A stretch of 64,000 nt of DNA, from the NCBI GenBank assembly GCA_961205875.1, contig OY540815.1:6386001-6450000 (forward strand), written 5' to 3'. Positions 25,028-37,363 of this stretch are shown here, one piece after another. A program made the position numbers and the translations under genes. The DNA is from Sialis fuliginosa. Lineage: Eukaryota; Arthropoda; Insecta; Megaloptera; Sialidae. The notes beneath the pieces were generated by a model. It was not told where the DNA came from and did not search any database. It was given only the letters and a program-made list of their open reading frames with translations. Each line of letters begins with the position of its first letter. Position 1 is the first letter of the stretch.

Positions 25028-25064
25028 TACGGGTTTTTTCGGGTTCAGGTTCAAGTCCCTGTTT
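25028..25064 (-). mobile_element. Solo end of the CAGGGACTTGAACC hAT family
   Basis: CGGGTTCAGGTTCAAGTCCC followed by TG matches the inverted terminus of the element at 40783-41376. Only this end is present. Confidence 0.5.
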
Positions 25065-25608
25065 CTAATATTCAAACTACGCCACTGCATGTTTGCTCCA
25101 GACAAATACATTAGACAAATTCGCAGCAGCAGATAATTTGAGTTCATCCTGTATATATTCTTCTTGCACACAGCATCATCTACATTAGTAAACACGTTTC
25201 ACAGTAATGAACACAAAAAGCCTTTTAACCTGAATTGAAATATCCTGTTAAAGATATTTCCCTAGTAAAGGAGACATACATACATAAATACATAAAATAT
25301 TAACATTTTTGAGTGTAGCTGTACAACAATTCCATACATCATTGTCTTGTTGTAATGTTGTGTGTTTCGTGTTTGTATTATGTTATGTAAGCCTCCCCCC
25401 CTTCCTTTTTCCTTCACCCAACTCATCTGCTACCGCCACCTCACACGGAAGGCTAGCGTGCCGTTTTTTTACCAGTAGTTCAACATTTTTAGACATGTTT
25501 TTATTATCAAATAATCTATACGTATATAATAATAACCGAAAGTATTTATATATTTATACAACATTTATTATAGACTCCGATTTGACTAAACGGATTTATC
25601 TGCAAGAG

Positions 25609-26142
25609 GTATGATGCCTAATTTTATTTTATGATGATCTTACGTGTCTACTATTTCAAAAAAAATACTTATTTCTGCAGAAAATAAAGGTTTAATCACA
25701 AAAATTGACTCTTTTAAAACTAATTTTGAATTTGACACCAAAACGCTAGCAGGTGTCATGGTGCATTTTTGACGTCACGCTTATGTAAAGAATCCTTGTC
25801 AACAATAATAAATCCTTGTTCCATCGCTAACGTTTCTCGCTTTTAATTTTGGTAACACAAAACTGAGCAAATTGATAATTTAAAACCACAAAATAATTTA
25901 TAAACAGTGCAGATATTAATGAAACAAAAATGATGTTTACTTAGCCGTAACGTCACACACTCTGACTGGTGTTTTATCTAACATGGCGGATTGCTGTATT
26001 TTGTGTTTTTATTTGAACAAAAATCATATTAAACTCGCTTTTTATATAAAAATAAAAACATTTTTTTAGAATCATTTTAACCTATTTCATTATTTAAAAT
26101 CATAATTTCAGTGATACTTTGTTACTGGCATCATGCCTATTT
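25609..26142. mobile_element. TA-type MITE, copy 2
   Basis: Closely similar to 4051-4587 over its length. Left terminus GTATGATGCC is degraded; right terminus GGCATCATGCC is intact and followed by TA. Confidence 0.6.
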
Positions 26143-28459
26143 TTTAAATCATAAATAAGATAAGTGCAAGTTATACTTACACAATAAGTGTTTCGAGCAA
26201 TTATTAAAAATTTTGAAAAACGTGTAAGGACAAAAGTTGTTCTTTACATCGTAAGAAATATTTTTTATCGAAAAAAATTTCCTCTAAAACCAATAGTTCA
26301 GCAGTTATAAGGAAATTAAATTGTTTATAACAATTGATCACGCTCGAATTTTTCAATCCTGAAAATTTTGGCTCAATCTACACCTAATTCTCAATGTTCA
26401 TGATTATTTTCAGATTTTTCTGCGCGATCCTTTTGGTGATATTAATAAGAGTGGAGAACAGCAATTTTCAAGCATTTTTCACAAAAAATGTTGAATTCGT
26501 GCTTCAATAAACTTTCATTTGACACACCCTACGACCTACAAAATGCCCTTGAATTTTTTTCCATTTCCCAATTAAACCCCAGAATCAAAATTCAACTTTT
26601 TATACTTAACGTCTATAATTGGGCCACCATACTCTACTTCTGTGCTAAGTTAAAATTGTTCACGTAGAATAGTTTCAGAGAAAATTGCCTGTGACAGACG
26701 GACGGACACCGAAGTGATTCCATAAATGTTCCGTTTTCACTAAAAATGTATAAAAATAGATAGTTTAACGTTTTTTGTTTTAATGAAAACTAAAAGATAA
26801 ACCAAACAAACAAAGTATTTTTGCATGTAACATGTTATAACAAAAATAGAATTATTATGTTTACTAATTTGTTTAAAATTTTGTCGTTAATATAAACATA
26901 TATTTCGTGTAGGTACAAATATTTATGTGATAAAAACAAATTTATGTCCAACAATAATATTTGTAATTATGATTAATATAATCAGATATCATTGTTTTTA
27001 TTAATGATGATTATAACTCATGTTTTAAAATATTACAAAATCATGTACACAAATAACAAACATAACATCAAAAATGATTAAATATTAACTAAAATAAACA
27101 TATTGGATGTCACACTATTAGCTTTTTGAGTGCCAACAACGATGCATCGGTGTTTGTTCTGTATTTCATCGATGGACAGTTGCGGTGAAAGTATAGAATT
27201 ACATTAGTTATTGATGATGTATATCAAATTATTATATTTATATGATATATTGGGATCAAAATTAACTTCGTTAAAAAGGTAATCTTTTTTGTTCGTCCAT
27301 CTGAAGCATAACTAAAAAAATCAATCCCGAAAATTTCATTTTTGACATGATTTTAAAAAATATTTGTCTGTATGCATAAGTGGGGTATCATAATACACGT
27401 CTTGTTAACTGATTTCGAAAATATGTACCTATAAGAGATTAATTACCAGTTAAAAGTGCAAACTTCAAAGAACTGACTTTTAAGTTTGATGAAAAAAACA
27501 ACTAAAAAAATTGAGAGCATTTTTTTATAGAAGCTACTGTAATGAACAGATAATCTAAAATACCTATTAGAAAATATAAAAAAAGTTGCCATTGGTACCA
27601 TGGGACTTATACGTAATACCAAGAAAGAAGAGTGAGTATACGTGTTTCTAATTTTATTTAAAAAAATATATATATATTTCTGAAAAACTGATTAAGGATG
27701 GAAAAAATGAACATAAATTATAGATAATATTATTCTCTACAACTTTTATCAAATACATTTTTCTCTAATACGTACTGTTTCAAAAATAAATCGAACAATT
27801 CAAATATTGACAAGAAAAAACAATTAAATATAAAATTTAACCCTTCTACTATGGTGCTGTATTTGAGTTACAGCGTTTCCAGACAGACGGACCGAAGGAA
27901 GGTCAAAATTGAATAATTCCATCAAAATCGGGAATTAGAAAAAAATCGGCTTAACAATACTTTCTTATACAATATTTCATAAAAAGGTAAATAGGTACAT
28001 ATTAAACACTAAATGAATATAAATTATTTATTTGCTACAATGAAAATTACTGTTGTCTTTTGTTTCTGTTGCCAAACGTATCGTGTTTTCCACTGATTTT
28101 TCGTGGTCCTGCCACGGAAATAACATTTTCTATTAAGTTTCGTGACCGTATTAACAACACTGCGTACTCCCAATGTTCTCAGACAATTGTATTGCCTTGA
28201 TTATTACACACACAGTTGTCTTTTTCTTTCATTAACTGCTTCTTCGAATATATTTCCGGATCTTCTGAATACTTGGACCGTTTACGGTTTAGTTTAATTA
28301 TGTTATAATAATAGCGTGTTTATTAAAAAAAAACAACGTTAAATAAATGAAGCAATATTAAAAGATACTAGAAATTCTTTTGCAATCGAATCTTCTTAAT
28401 TTTTATTAGAAAATATAAACTGTCATTTTTTGAGTTCCGTAAAAAACTAAGAACCCGTC
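26143..28459. other. Long unassigned stretch
   Basis: AT-rich with a GACAGACGGACGGACACCG tract (26694) and a second CAGACAGACGGACCG (27871), tail motifs like those of repeats elsewhere in the window. No genes or element ends seen. Confidence 0.4.
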
Positions 28460-28790
28460 TTTCTGCCAGTCTGTATGCCACATATCTCTCATTATCTCAT
28501 TTATTTACCTCTTAAGATGAAATGGACGTATATTGATGACCCCAAAACAGAAATGATAAGATTTTTTGGACCCCCCGCACTGAAAAGTGTACTCAATTTT
28601 TTTTTCACTTATTATATGGGGTGTCTTTAGATACATATCCTAAAATACAATTTTTTTAAAGACCTTTTGATTTTAACCCTTCAGTCACGATATATTTGGT
28701 TTCAAAGTTGTTACCAGAATGCCCCTCCTCTAATTTCCAAACTATCGATGCAATAAATCTAAAAGAATTCCAGTGTAAACTAATTATATC
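28460..28790 (+). repeat. Dispersed repeat, also at 40345-40680
   Basis: Shares ACCTTTTGATTTTAACCCTT, CAGTCACGA and TCTAATTTC...ACTATCGATG with 40345-40680, including TAAGATGAAAT near the start. Class unknown. Confidence 0.55.
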
Positions 28791-29354
28791 ATAGGATCTT
28801 AGGCTTTACAATAGTGAAAGTTCCATAAAAATCAGCTCAGTAGTTTTCGTTTCTTCTTTCCTTCAATTCTTAAATAGCATGTTAAATTTAAGAGATAATT
28901 TTTTTTTCAAACACAAATTTAACCTAACGTACTAACACGGTTTAAACAATACCTTATTAAATTTTTACAATTATTTATTACAAATTATTGCTAGCGAATA
29001 ATTCACTGGCAATTGAATTATAGTTTCGTATTCAACTGTCACAAACTCTGAACACAATTACTGCGCAATATTATTGTCTTTGACAAGTTTTGATCTTATG
29101 AACATGACTCGTAATTTAATTTATAGAGTTTCAAACATTAGTGTAGAGGTACTATATTATTGTCTCTCTAAACTAAATGATTAATTAATGTTTTTTTTAC
29201 TACTGAAATATTAATGTGTATTTATTATTTACCTTTAATGTTTGTTATTATAAGGAAATTAAATTATATTTGTTCACTTATAAGCAATTTGTTGTCAAAT
29301 TAAATGACAGTTTTGTGAGAAAATTTTTTTTATAAAAATGAAAATCATTTATGG
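28791..29354. other. No gene recognised
   Basis: AT-rich; nothing recognisable. Confidence 0.45.
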
Positions 29355-29435
29355 TACAGAAGTCCTCGAATTACGCGATTAATTCGTTAAAAAGGTTTTC
29401 ATTTAAGTCAAAAAATCGTGTAAATCGATGACTTA

Positions 29436-29769
29436 TGTTTGGTATTATAAAGGAGCTAGCAAAATTTGCTAGCTAGCAAGCACTTTCAAATGAGGTTTGT
29501 AACCTATCTGACAGTTCTTCTTTAGTTTCATGAAATGTTTGACAATTTTCGCGCACGCGTGGTATGTAAACACCAACGGTATTAAAACAGTAGCGATATT
29601 ATGAAAATTATTTTGTACGGTCAGAGTCGCCAACTGTGTTACAATACGTTGAAGAATCACTGCTCTAAATTTTATAGCTAATAATAATAGATACTATCAC
29701 AAAATTAATACCCCAATTCAAAGTGCTTGCTAACTAGCAAATTTGCTAGCTCCTTTATAATACCGGACA
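29436..29769. mobile_element. 334-bp TTA-flanked MITE, copy 1
   Basis: Left TGTTTGGTATTATAAAGGAG and, inverted from the right, TGTCCGGTATTATAAAGGAG. TTA at 29433-29435 and 29770-29772. TIRs continue through GCTAGCAAATTTGCTAGC for about 45 bp. TTA duplication suggests PIF/Harbinger. Confidence 0.75.
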
Positions 29770-29796
29770 TTACTGTAGCAAAAAATATAACAATCT

Positions 29797-30129
29797 TGAC
29801 CGATATTATAAACGAGTTAGCAAAATTTGCTAGCCTGCAAGCACTTCCAAATGAGGTTTCAAACGTATCTGACAGTTATCTTTAAGTTTCATGAAATGTT
29901 TGACACTTTTCGCGCACGCGTGGTATGTAAACACCAACGGTATTAAAATAGTGGTGATATTATGAAAATAATTTTGTACGGTCAAAGTCCCCAACTGTGT
30001 TACAATTAGTTGAAGTATCATTGCTCTAAATTCCATAGCTAATCCGTAGATACTAGTACAGAATTAATACCCTATTTGATAGTGCTTGCAAGGTAGCAAA
30101 TTTTGCGAGCTCCTTTATAATACCGGACA
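29797..30129. mobile_element. 333-bp MITE, copy 2
   Basis: Same family as 29436-29769, in the same orientation by internal similarity (CGCGCACGCGTGGTATGTAA in both). The left end is eroded (TGACCGATATTATAAACGAG) and the target duplication is unclear. Confidence 0.7.
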
Positions 30130-30424
30130 TCAGTTTTGTAAAACAGGTGAACGCAACAGAGAAAAATGTTTAAAATTGTAAATAAAATACACCAACTCAG
30201 TACTAAAAACCCTAAAAAATATATAAATTCCCTGTTGTGCCAACTAAACTTTTAGCATATAGACAAGGGGGAAATGAGGAAAAGGTGCGGTGTTTGACAA
30301 TCTCGTTTGGTACAATGGCCGCAGGGATACAAAGCACCGCGAAATAAAAAAAACACATTTTTTTCAAATCGCATAAGTATGAATTAGTGTAAACCGAAAT
30401 TGCGTAAGTCGAGGACTACCTGTA

Positions 30425-31037
30425 CTCGTATTTATAAAAAATTTAACATAGGGAGAATTAGAAATATTGTAGTAACTTTTGTGTAAATATATTAGTACTT
30501 CATATGCTTACATATATGAAAAAATATGTAATAAAAACGAATCATTACATTTCAGCACGTTATTTTTTTTTTTAATATTTTTCAGCAATGATTTTTTTTT
30601 CTCACAATTTAGTTCTGTATGTGTATAATTTTTTTATGAAACTTGTTGCTAAATATGTGAGTGACGTGTTGTGAAAATTTCAGATTTTTCTCGATGCTTG
30701 AACCATGTGTTTTATTGGACTTTAATCGTCAATACAATTCTGCTATAGGAGCCCATGTTAATTTAAAAAAAGAATAACTTTCAAACTATTTATGTTGTAA
30801 AACCTTTTGAAATTTTGTGTGGGTACTTAAGATTTATAAAGGAGTAACTTCTCCAAATGTCAACTATTTCTCGTTGAAATTAGATACCTGCCATACATCC
30901 TTAAGTTAAAAACAAAAAAACTATTGGTTAGTTTAAAATTTATCAGTTAGTTTCGAGGCAGCATTTCAAAATGAACCAATCACATATCGTTATATTAGTT
31001 TAAATTCATCCAATATTAAATTTTCTATAGAAGATAC
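30425..31037. other. No gene recognised
   Basis: AT-rich flank before the large CACTG element; nothing recognisable. Confidence 0.4.
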
Positions 31038-31253
31038 TGCACTGTTAAAAATTTTTGTAAATTTACTACATTTTTACTAAGCAGTTGCTTTGTAAAATTA
31101 CAAACTCTCGTATTGTATTGGAATTTTCAAACGCATTCGTAGTAATATTGCAATTTGTAATAACAAGAGTACTAAGCAGGTTGCAATTTTACAAATTTTT
31201 TGTATTCGTCAGAAACTTGTTGTAATTTTACCATTCAAAGTTGTAGAATTAAA

Positions 31254-32106
31254 TCTAAAGTTTTGTAAAATTTCCATACATATTCGGAATTTAATTTTAC
31301 CACAATTATCTGTAAAATTACTAACCAAAATTTGCAATTACAATCTCAAGAAGTGATTGGAAATTTACAAATCATTATTTATTTTTTCAAATTTTGTTTG
31401 CATTTTTACAAAAATTCATTCAAGTCATGAGCGCTATGTATTTTTACAAGTCTTGTTTGTAATTTTAAGTCTAAAACTTTGTAAAATTTCTACACATATT
31501 CGGAATTTAATTTTACCACATTTATCTGTAAAATTACTAACCAAAATTTGCAATTACAATCTCAAGAAGTGATTGGAAATTTACAAATTATTATTTATTT
31601 TTTCAAATTCTGTTTGCATTTTTACAAAAATTCATTCAAGTCATGAGCGCTATGTATTTTTACAATTCTTATTTGTAATTTCAAGTCTAAAACTTTGTAA
31701 AATTTCTACACATATTCGGATTTTGATTTTACCAAGATTAATAGTAAAATTACTAACCGAAACTTGCAGTTACAATTACAGGAAATTTACAAATCATTAC
31801 TTTTTTTTTTTAAATTCTGTTTGCATTTTTACAAAATTTCTTTCAAGTCATGAGCGCTATGTATTTTTACAATTCTTGTTTGTAATTTCAAGTCTAAAAT
31901 TTTGTAAAATTTCTATACCTATTTGTAGTCTAATCTTACTACAGTTATCAAAAAAATGACTAACTGAAATACGTAATCCAAATTGCAAAAAGTGATTGAA
32001 AAATTGTAAAACTTTAATTACTTTAGATTTGTTTATATTTTTACTAGTGTCTCTTACAATCATATAGTTTTATGTAATCTTCTAATTCTGCTGTGTAGTT
32101 TCAAGT
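31254..32106 (+). repeat. Subterminal tandem array, four units of 207-217 bp
   Basis: Unit starts at 31254, 31471, 31687 and 31894 (CTAAAACTTTGTAAAATTTC), with a fifth start near 32107. Units share CATTCAAGTCATGAGCGCTA and TTTGCAATTACAATC. The repeated open frames here are products of the array, not genes. Confidence 0.85.
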
Positions 32107-32656
32107 ATAAAACTTGGTATATTTATTTTGCATTTTTATAAAATTGTGACTTATGCAGATTTAAAATTTAATTTGAATGCAGTTCTAAGTAAAATTAGTA
32201 GCAAACATTTATACTTGAATTGCAAGTATGAAGTATAGATTATAAAAAAATATTTTTTTTTTATTAAAATGTTTTAATATACATGTTGTTTCTGAATATG
32301 AAATATGTTAGTTTTATAAAAAAAACCTCATAGAATCGATCAAGTGTATAAAAAAAATTGTGAAAGAACCGAATTATTCACTGTGGTAAAAAATAGTGAT
32401 AAAATTTAATTGTAAGTGTAATAGGGTATGTTCAAATCTGCATATCAACATTTTTTATATTTGAAAGTAAGTAAATCTTTGCTAATTATTATTTATGAAT
32501 TATATATAAACTGGTCAAAATGCCTAAAACAACCTTTATAAATGCTCCATATGCCGGTGTAAAACAACCTTTAATTTTATTCGAATTTGCAAGTCCCGAC
32601 CAGCATAGAAAAAATCATTGTTGCGTTTCTTTTGACATGCCGACACAAGTATAGAA

Positions 32657-34464
32657 CAGTGATTCTCAAAGTGTGGGTCGCGACTCCTAGGAAGGTCGCA
32701 GAAAAATTGATGACATAAACCGAGTTTAGTAAGCAAACAATTATTTTTTACTTGGTGTGAAAACAGTGTCCACTATTCGCTGAATTAACAATGACAGTTC
32801 TCTTGCCATTTGCAACCAACTTATTTATAGGCGAGCGGATTATCGAGTCTAGCTCGCTTAGAAATGACAATAACCGACCAATCGACGTTCTAGTGGCTAA
32901 AAATGATTTTATTAAATTCTTTATATTTTTCTGAGAAAAAACATCTATATACATGATATTTTTTTATGCGGTCCTTCAATAGGTACACACATTTTTTTGT
33001 TTAATAAATCTAAATCTGCATTAAAAAATCTGAAAAAATTATGTAAGCTTCATTGGATTAAAATGAACATTTTTTGTCTCATAAACTTTTTTTTAAAATC
33101 AATTGTTTTGAAGATAAAAAATATTTATACTTTAAAAATAGCGAAAAATTCGTATATTTGTGATTTTTTTTCTCGGAAACTAATTGTTCAATCAAAATAA
33201 ATCAAAAACAAAAAGAATCAGCCAACTTTGAACTATAACTATATTTTTTTTCATTTTCATCATTACTGTAATTAAATGTAAAAACTTCATTAGAGCCGAA
33301 CTCACTCTTTGCGCCGTAAATCGATACCATGGCTGGCTACAACATTCATTTAATAATAATTGAAATATTTAAATACTGGGATGAATGCATCAATAAAAAC
33401 ACTTTAGAATATTTTTATTGCACATTTATTTGTCACGATTATTTTCTTTATTATAATATTATACTTATCAGAACATCTACAAAAAATATTTCTGTTCTTG
33501 TTGCGGAAAATTTCCTTGTACAGCTAAAACATGCTCTTGTTTGGATTTAGATTTAAAATGTTGTTCAGTTTGTAGATGTTTTGATAAGTGTAACAATAAA
33601 GAAAATAATTGTAACAAATAAATGTGCAATAAAAATATTCTAAAGTGTTTTTATTGAAACTTTCATCCCAGTATTTAAATATTTCAATTATTAAACGAAA
33701 ATTGTAGCCAGCCATGGTATCGATTTACGGCGCAAGGAGTGAGTTCGGCTCTAATGAAGTTTTTACATTTAATTACAGTAATAATCAAAATGAAAAAAAA
33801 TCTAATTATAGTTTAAAGTTGGCTGATTCTTTTTGTTTATGTTTTATTCTGATTGAACAATTAGTTACCGAGAAAAAAATTCACAAATATACGAATTTTT
33901 CGCTATTTTTAAAGTTAAAATATTTTTTATCTTCAAAACTATAGCTTTAAAAAAAAAGTTTATGAGACAAAAAATGTTTATTTTAATCCAATGAAGCTTA
34001 CATAATTTTTTCAGATTTTTTAATGCAGATTTAGATTTATTAAACAAAAAAATGTGTGTACCTATTGAAGGACCGCATAAAAAAATATCATGTATATAGA
34101 TGTTTTTTCTCAGAAAAATATAAAGAATTTAATAAAATCATTTTTAGCCACTAGAACGTCGATTGGTTGGTTAGTGTACTCGAAATAGCTGTAATCCGCT
34201 CGCCCTATTATACGAAATGGTATTTTCAGTACTGACCAACATCAAAACAAAGCCGCGCTCACTCATCACATTAAATTTAATTTAAAATATTTTAAGTAAA
34301 CTCAATTAGTTAGTTAAGTTAATGTCGAAAAATATACAAATAATATTTTGTTCAAAGATGTACTCGAGATAAGTTATTAACTTGTTATTAATTATTATTG
34401 ATATTAAATTTCGCTATTAATCACAATTATGAGTGATTCAATTCAAAAAGTTTGAGAAATACTG
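32657..34464. mobile_element. 1,808-bp hAT foldback nested in the CACTG element
   Basis: Ends CAGTGATTCTCAAA and, inverted, CAGTATTTCTCAAA. Perfect 8-bp duplication GTATAGAA at 32649-32656 and 34465-34472. The interior is a giant palindrome: left arm about 32831-33483, right arm about 33569-34203, joined by an 85-base loop. Mirror-image open frames in the arms are by-products. The loop overlaps a short cysteine-rich frame (33457-33621). The bare terminal stretches outside the arms differ (174 and 261 bp), so the palindrome is an internal rearrangement, not just long TIRs. Confidence 0.85.
33457..33621 (+). pseudogene. CXC (tesmin/TSO1-like) cysteine-rich fragment in hAT loop
   Basis: An open frame of 54 codons runs between TAA at 33454 and TAA at 33619, without an ATG. 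It has 12 Cys, at residues 13, 15, 16, 21, 26, 28, 35, 36, 39, 41, 45 and 52. The spacing C-x-C-C-x4-C-x4-C-x-C-x6-C-x3-C-x-C-x3-C is very close to the CXC/CRC zinc-binding domain (CxCx4Cx4CxCx6Cx3CxCx2C) of tesmin/TSO1 and MSL2-type DNA-binding proteins. The frame spans the unpaired loop of the palindrome plus some of each arm. It is likely the remnant of the last exon of the parent transposon's protein; no start or upstream exon was found. Confidence 0.5.
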
Positions 34465-34956
34465 GTATAGAACATAGTTTCATGTGAACGCGCTGGCGGA
34501 AGGGGTAAATTTTGTTACATTTTATTTTCTCACGATGCTAAGCTACTGCGTATGAGCAATAATACGATTTTTGAACAGTCGTTATTAAAAATTTGTTGTG
34601 TAAAGATTGATGCTGCTACAAGTGATTTTTTATAATTCTGTTGTTTAATCCAATAATTGTTTTTAACGTTTATTGAATATATATCTGTTATAATTCAGGT
34701 AACTTTTTCACCTACTTACATCTTTAAGCTGTAGCCATTTGTCTAAACAAATGATTTTTATTTTTGGAGTTAAAATTTTAAGGCAAAAGAAATATTTTCT
34801 TGTTTCAAATAATTTTTTTCCAAAACTAAGATTTTAATATTTGAAATGTGTAATCAAATTTTGATAAGTGTTTTAAAATTTCACGACAAATAAGTATAAC
34901 TTCTAACGCGTGTACATAAGTACACATACCCACTTTTTGTTTTGTTTTTTATAGAC

Positions 34957-36357
34957 ATGGATCATAAATATCGTCTTATATTATATTATATTATATATAC
35001 ATGGCTTCATTTTGAAGAAGATTCTGATAAGGTATATTGCAAATATATGCCAGGCCTGCTTGATGATCCAAATGTATGCGAAGAACTGCAAGAAATGGTG
35101 AAAAATTTAGAACCACCCAAATCTACATAGCCAACATTTCTAGTGGATATTCACGGAAGTGCTCGTAAGTAATGATATGTTATTTTAAAATAAATTCTTT
35201 ACCACAATATTAATTTTTTTACATTTTATTAATTTTTTATGAGCAAAAAAAATATTTTGACATATTATTAATCAATTTTTTAGATACTTATAAAGAAGCT
35301 GAAAATAAAATCGTTGAGTTAGAAACAAAACCATATGTATACTCGACAGCAAATGAAGAATCTGCAAAAAAAAGCAGATACTGATAAGAAGGCTCTGAAG
35401 CGCAAATTTGTTGCAAAGAATAAAGAGCTCATTAACAAACAATTTAGTCAAGCAGCATTGAAATGGACAGACGATCTTCGTATAAAAATTCGTAAGTAGT
35501 TTTAATTTTTTTTGGTAAAATTTTTTGTTATAAATATGCAACAAATATATTTTTTTTAATGTTAGATTCATCTAATCCTAAAAGTCAACACACAAAAAGA
35601 AAAAAATTGAATTCTAAATCGATTTCAATCCCAAGTTGTCACCCATCTGATGACACTGACATTAAGTCAACTTCAACGGAATTTTCCAGTGATGAAGACA
35701 ACACTAACGGATTAGATCCAAACAATATATTAAATCCAAAAAGGATTGTAAAAAAAAAAAGCTGAAGAAAAACTCGAGACCAGTGCAAATCAACCAATGA
35801 CAATAGGTAAAAACATACATCGTTTTTTTTTTCTTTAATGTGTATTGGAAACGTGATTTTTTTTGTTACAGAAGATCTGCATCAATTCATATCGAGCTGT
35901 TTTGTAAGCATCGGCAAACGTTTGTCAAATTTAGGAAGTCAATTAACCAATTATTCAACCAGATTACAAAGCCTTGAAAATGTCATTGAAAAACTTCATA
36001 ATTCAACAAGCATTTTGAGTGACGAAATCAGTAACTCTGAGAGTGAATTTGACATGATTCTTCCACTACAAAATGAAGAAAGTTTTATTAAATTTAATGA
36101 TAAAATTAAAAATGATGTTGATTTTAAAAAAAAATTGGTAAGTAATCACAAATAAAATTATTATTTTTTTATATAAGCCCTATTTTATATAATTCGTTTA
36201 TAAGACATGAATAATAATTTTCTTTTTTTAGATTTACAAATTGTTATGCTAAATAAACAAGACAGTAGATATAACCAAGAATATTGGAAAGATACTCCGT
36301 GCCTACATTACTCGTGATTTGGCAATTAATTATGTGGCAATCAAAACGTCAGAATAA
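34957..36357 (+). pseudogene. Five-exon DUF4806-like gene, recently inactivated
   Basis: Exons are 34957-35164, 35284-35491, 35566-35806, 35872-36137 and 36232-36357, each with consensus splice sites. The first three junctions are phase 1 and the last is phase 0. The order is an N-terminal segment, a Lys-rich middle, a Ser/Asp-rich linker, a possible coiled-coil (residues GKRLSNLGSQLTNYSTRLQS) and a C-terminal block starting LPLQNEESFIKFNDKIKNDV. That block, with RAYITRDLAINYVA in the last exon, resembles DUF4806, a domain of unknown function common in arthropod proteins linked to transposons. Damage: TAG at 35128, an extra A in the run at 35366-35373, an extra A in the run at 35750-35760, and TAA at 36250. 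Good codon structure outside these suggests recent death. A possible 5' non-coding exon ends at a GTAACT near 34698. Confidence 0.6.
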
Positions 36358-36925
36358 TCTTCAAAAAAAATTTAAAATTTGTGTTAGCATTAAATTATGT
36401 TATTATTTTCATAATATAAATTATTGATAACACTGTTATAATTAATGACATATGTTTAATTGTTAATTAAATAATTAATAAATTAATATTTAATAAATAT
36501 TTTATATTTAACACTAAAATACGCTGTTGTAGCATTCATTGATTTAACAATTTTTTTCAGTAAAATTACAGTCTGATATTGAAATAAAGCTATGCAAGTT
36601 ATATCCCGATGCATAGTAATATTGCAACGAGCGGTTTGTATTTTTTTCAAATTGACTTGATGTAAGTTGGGTAGTAAAAATTCAATACTGCAACAAATAG
36701 TTTGTAATTTTTCGAAACTAAATTGGTATTAGTTGGGTTGAAAAATTACGATATATGGTTGTAAAATTACTAAATGTATTTAATCTAATTTGTTTAGTAA
36801 AATTCCGACTATTGTATTGTAATATTACTAAACAATTTTTTAATAAAGGTTAGTAATATTGCAACAAATAGTTTGTAATTTTTCTAAACTAAATTGGTAT
36901 AAATTGTCTAGTATAATTACAATAA

Positions 36926-37363
36926 ATTTTTGTAAAATTACTAAAATTATTAGAAACATTTGGCTTAGTAAAATTACGAATAATGTACAGTAATATTACT
37001 AAACATAAGTCTAGTAAATGATTAGTAATTTTGCGACAGATGATTTGTAATAGTTTAAAATTGAGTTGTGATAAATTGTATAGTAAATTTACAAAACTGT
37101 GTTCCATAATTCCGAAAATTGTGGTGCGTAAAAACTTCCTACACATTTTTGTAAAATTACTAAAATTATTAGAAACATTTGGCTTAGTAAAATTACGAAT
37201 AATGTACAGTAATATTACTAAACATAAGTCTAGTAAATGATTAGTAATTTTGCGACAGATGATTTGTAATAGTTTAAAATTGAGTTGTGATAAATTGTAT
37301 AGTAAATTTACAAAACTGTGTTCCATAATTCCGAAAATTGTGGTGCGTAAAAACTTCCTACAC
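36926..37363 (+). repeat. Two identical-looking 219-bp tandem units
   Basis: Copies start at 36926 and 37145 (ATTTTTGTAAAATTACTAAA), and a third partial start at 37364 runs into the element end. The translated frames of the two units are the same, so the duplication is recent. It is the right-hand counterpart of the 207-217-bp array at 31254-32106. Confidence 0.85.

Larger units (their letters stand above)
29357..30422. mobile_element. Tc1/mariner-like element carrying two nested MITEs
   Basis: Ends CAGAAGTCCTCGAATTACGC and, inverted, CAGGTAGTCCTCGACTTACG. TA flanks at 29355-29356 and 30423-30424. Two 333-334-bp MITEs are inserted (29436-29769, 29797-30129); without them it is homologous to 45078-45791. 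TA duplication and CAG ends fit Tc1/mariner (pogo-like) non-autonomous elements. Confidence 0.7.

Noticed and set aside
25048-25058. GGTTCAAGTCC, similar to a tRNA T-arm
   Set aside because: It is the terminus of the CAGGGACTTGAACC hAT family; no acceptor or anticodon stem surrounds it, and the same applies at 41363.
31357-32063. Overlapping frames of 68-128 codons on both strands
   Set aside because: They repeat with the 207-217-bp tandem array and start at TTG codons; they are translations of subterminal repeats.
31254-32106. Regularly spaced repeats as a CRISPR-like array
   Set aside because: Units of about 216 bp repeat along their whole length with no unique spacers, and the DNA is eukaryotic.
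32997-34047. Mirror-image frames on both strands
   Set aside because: They are the two arms of the palindromic hAT element read in each direction.
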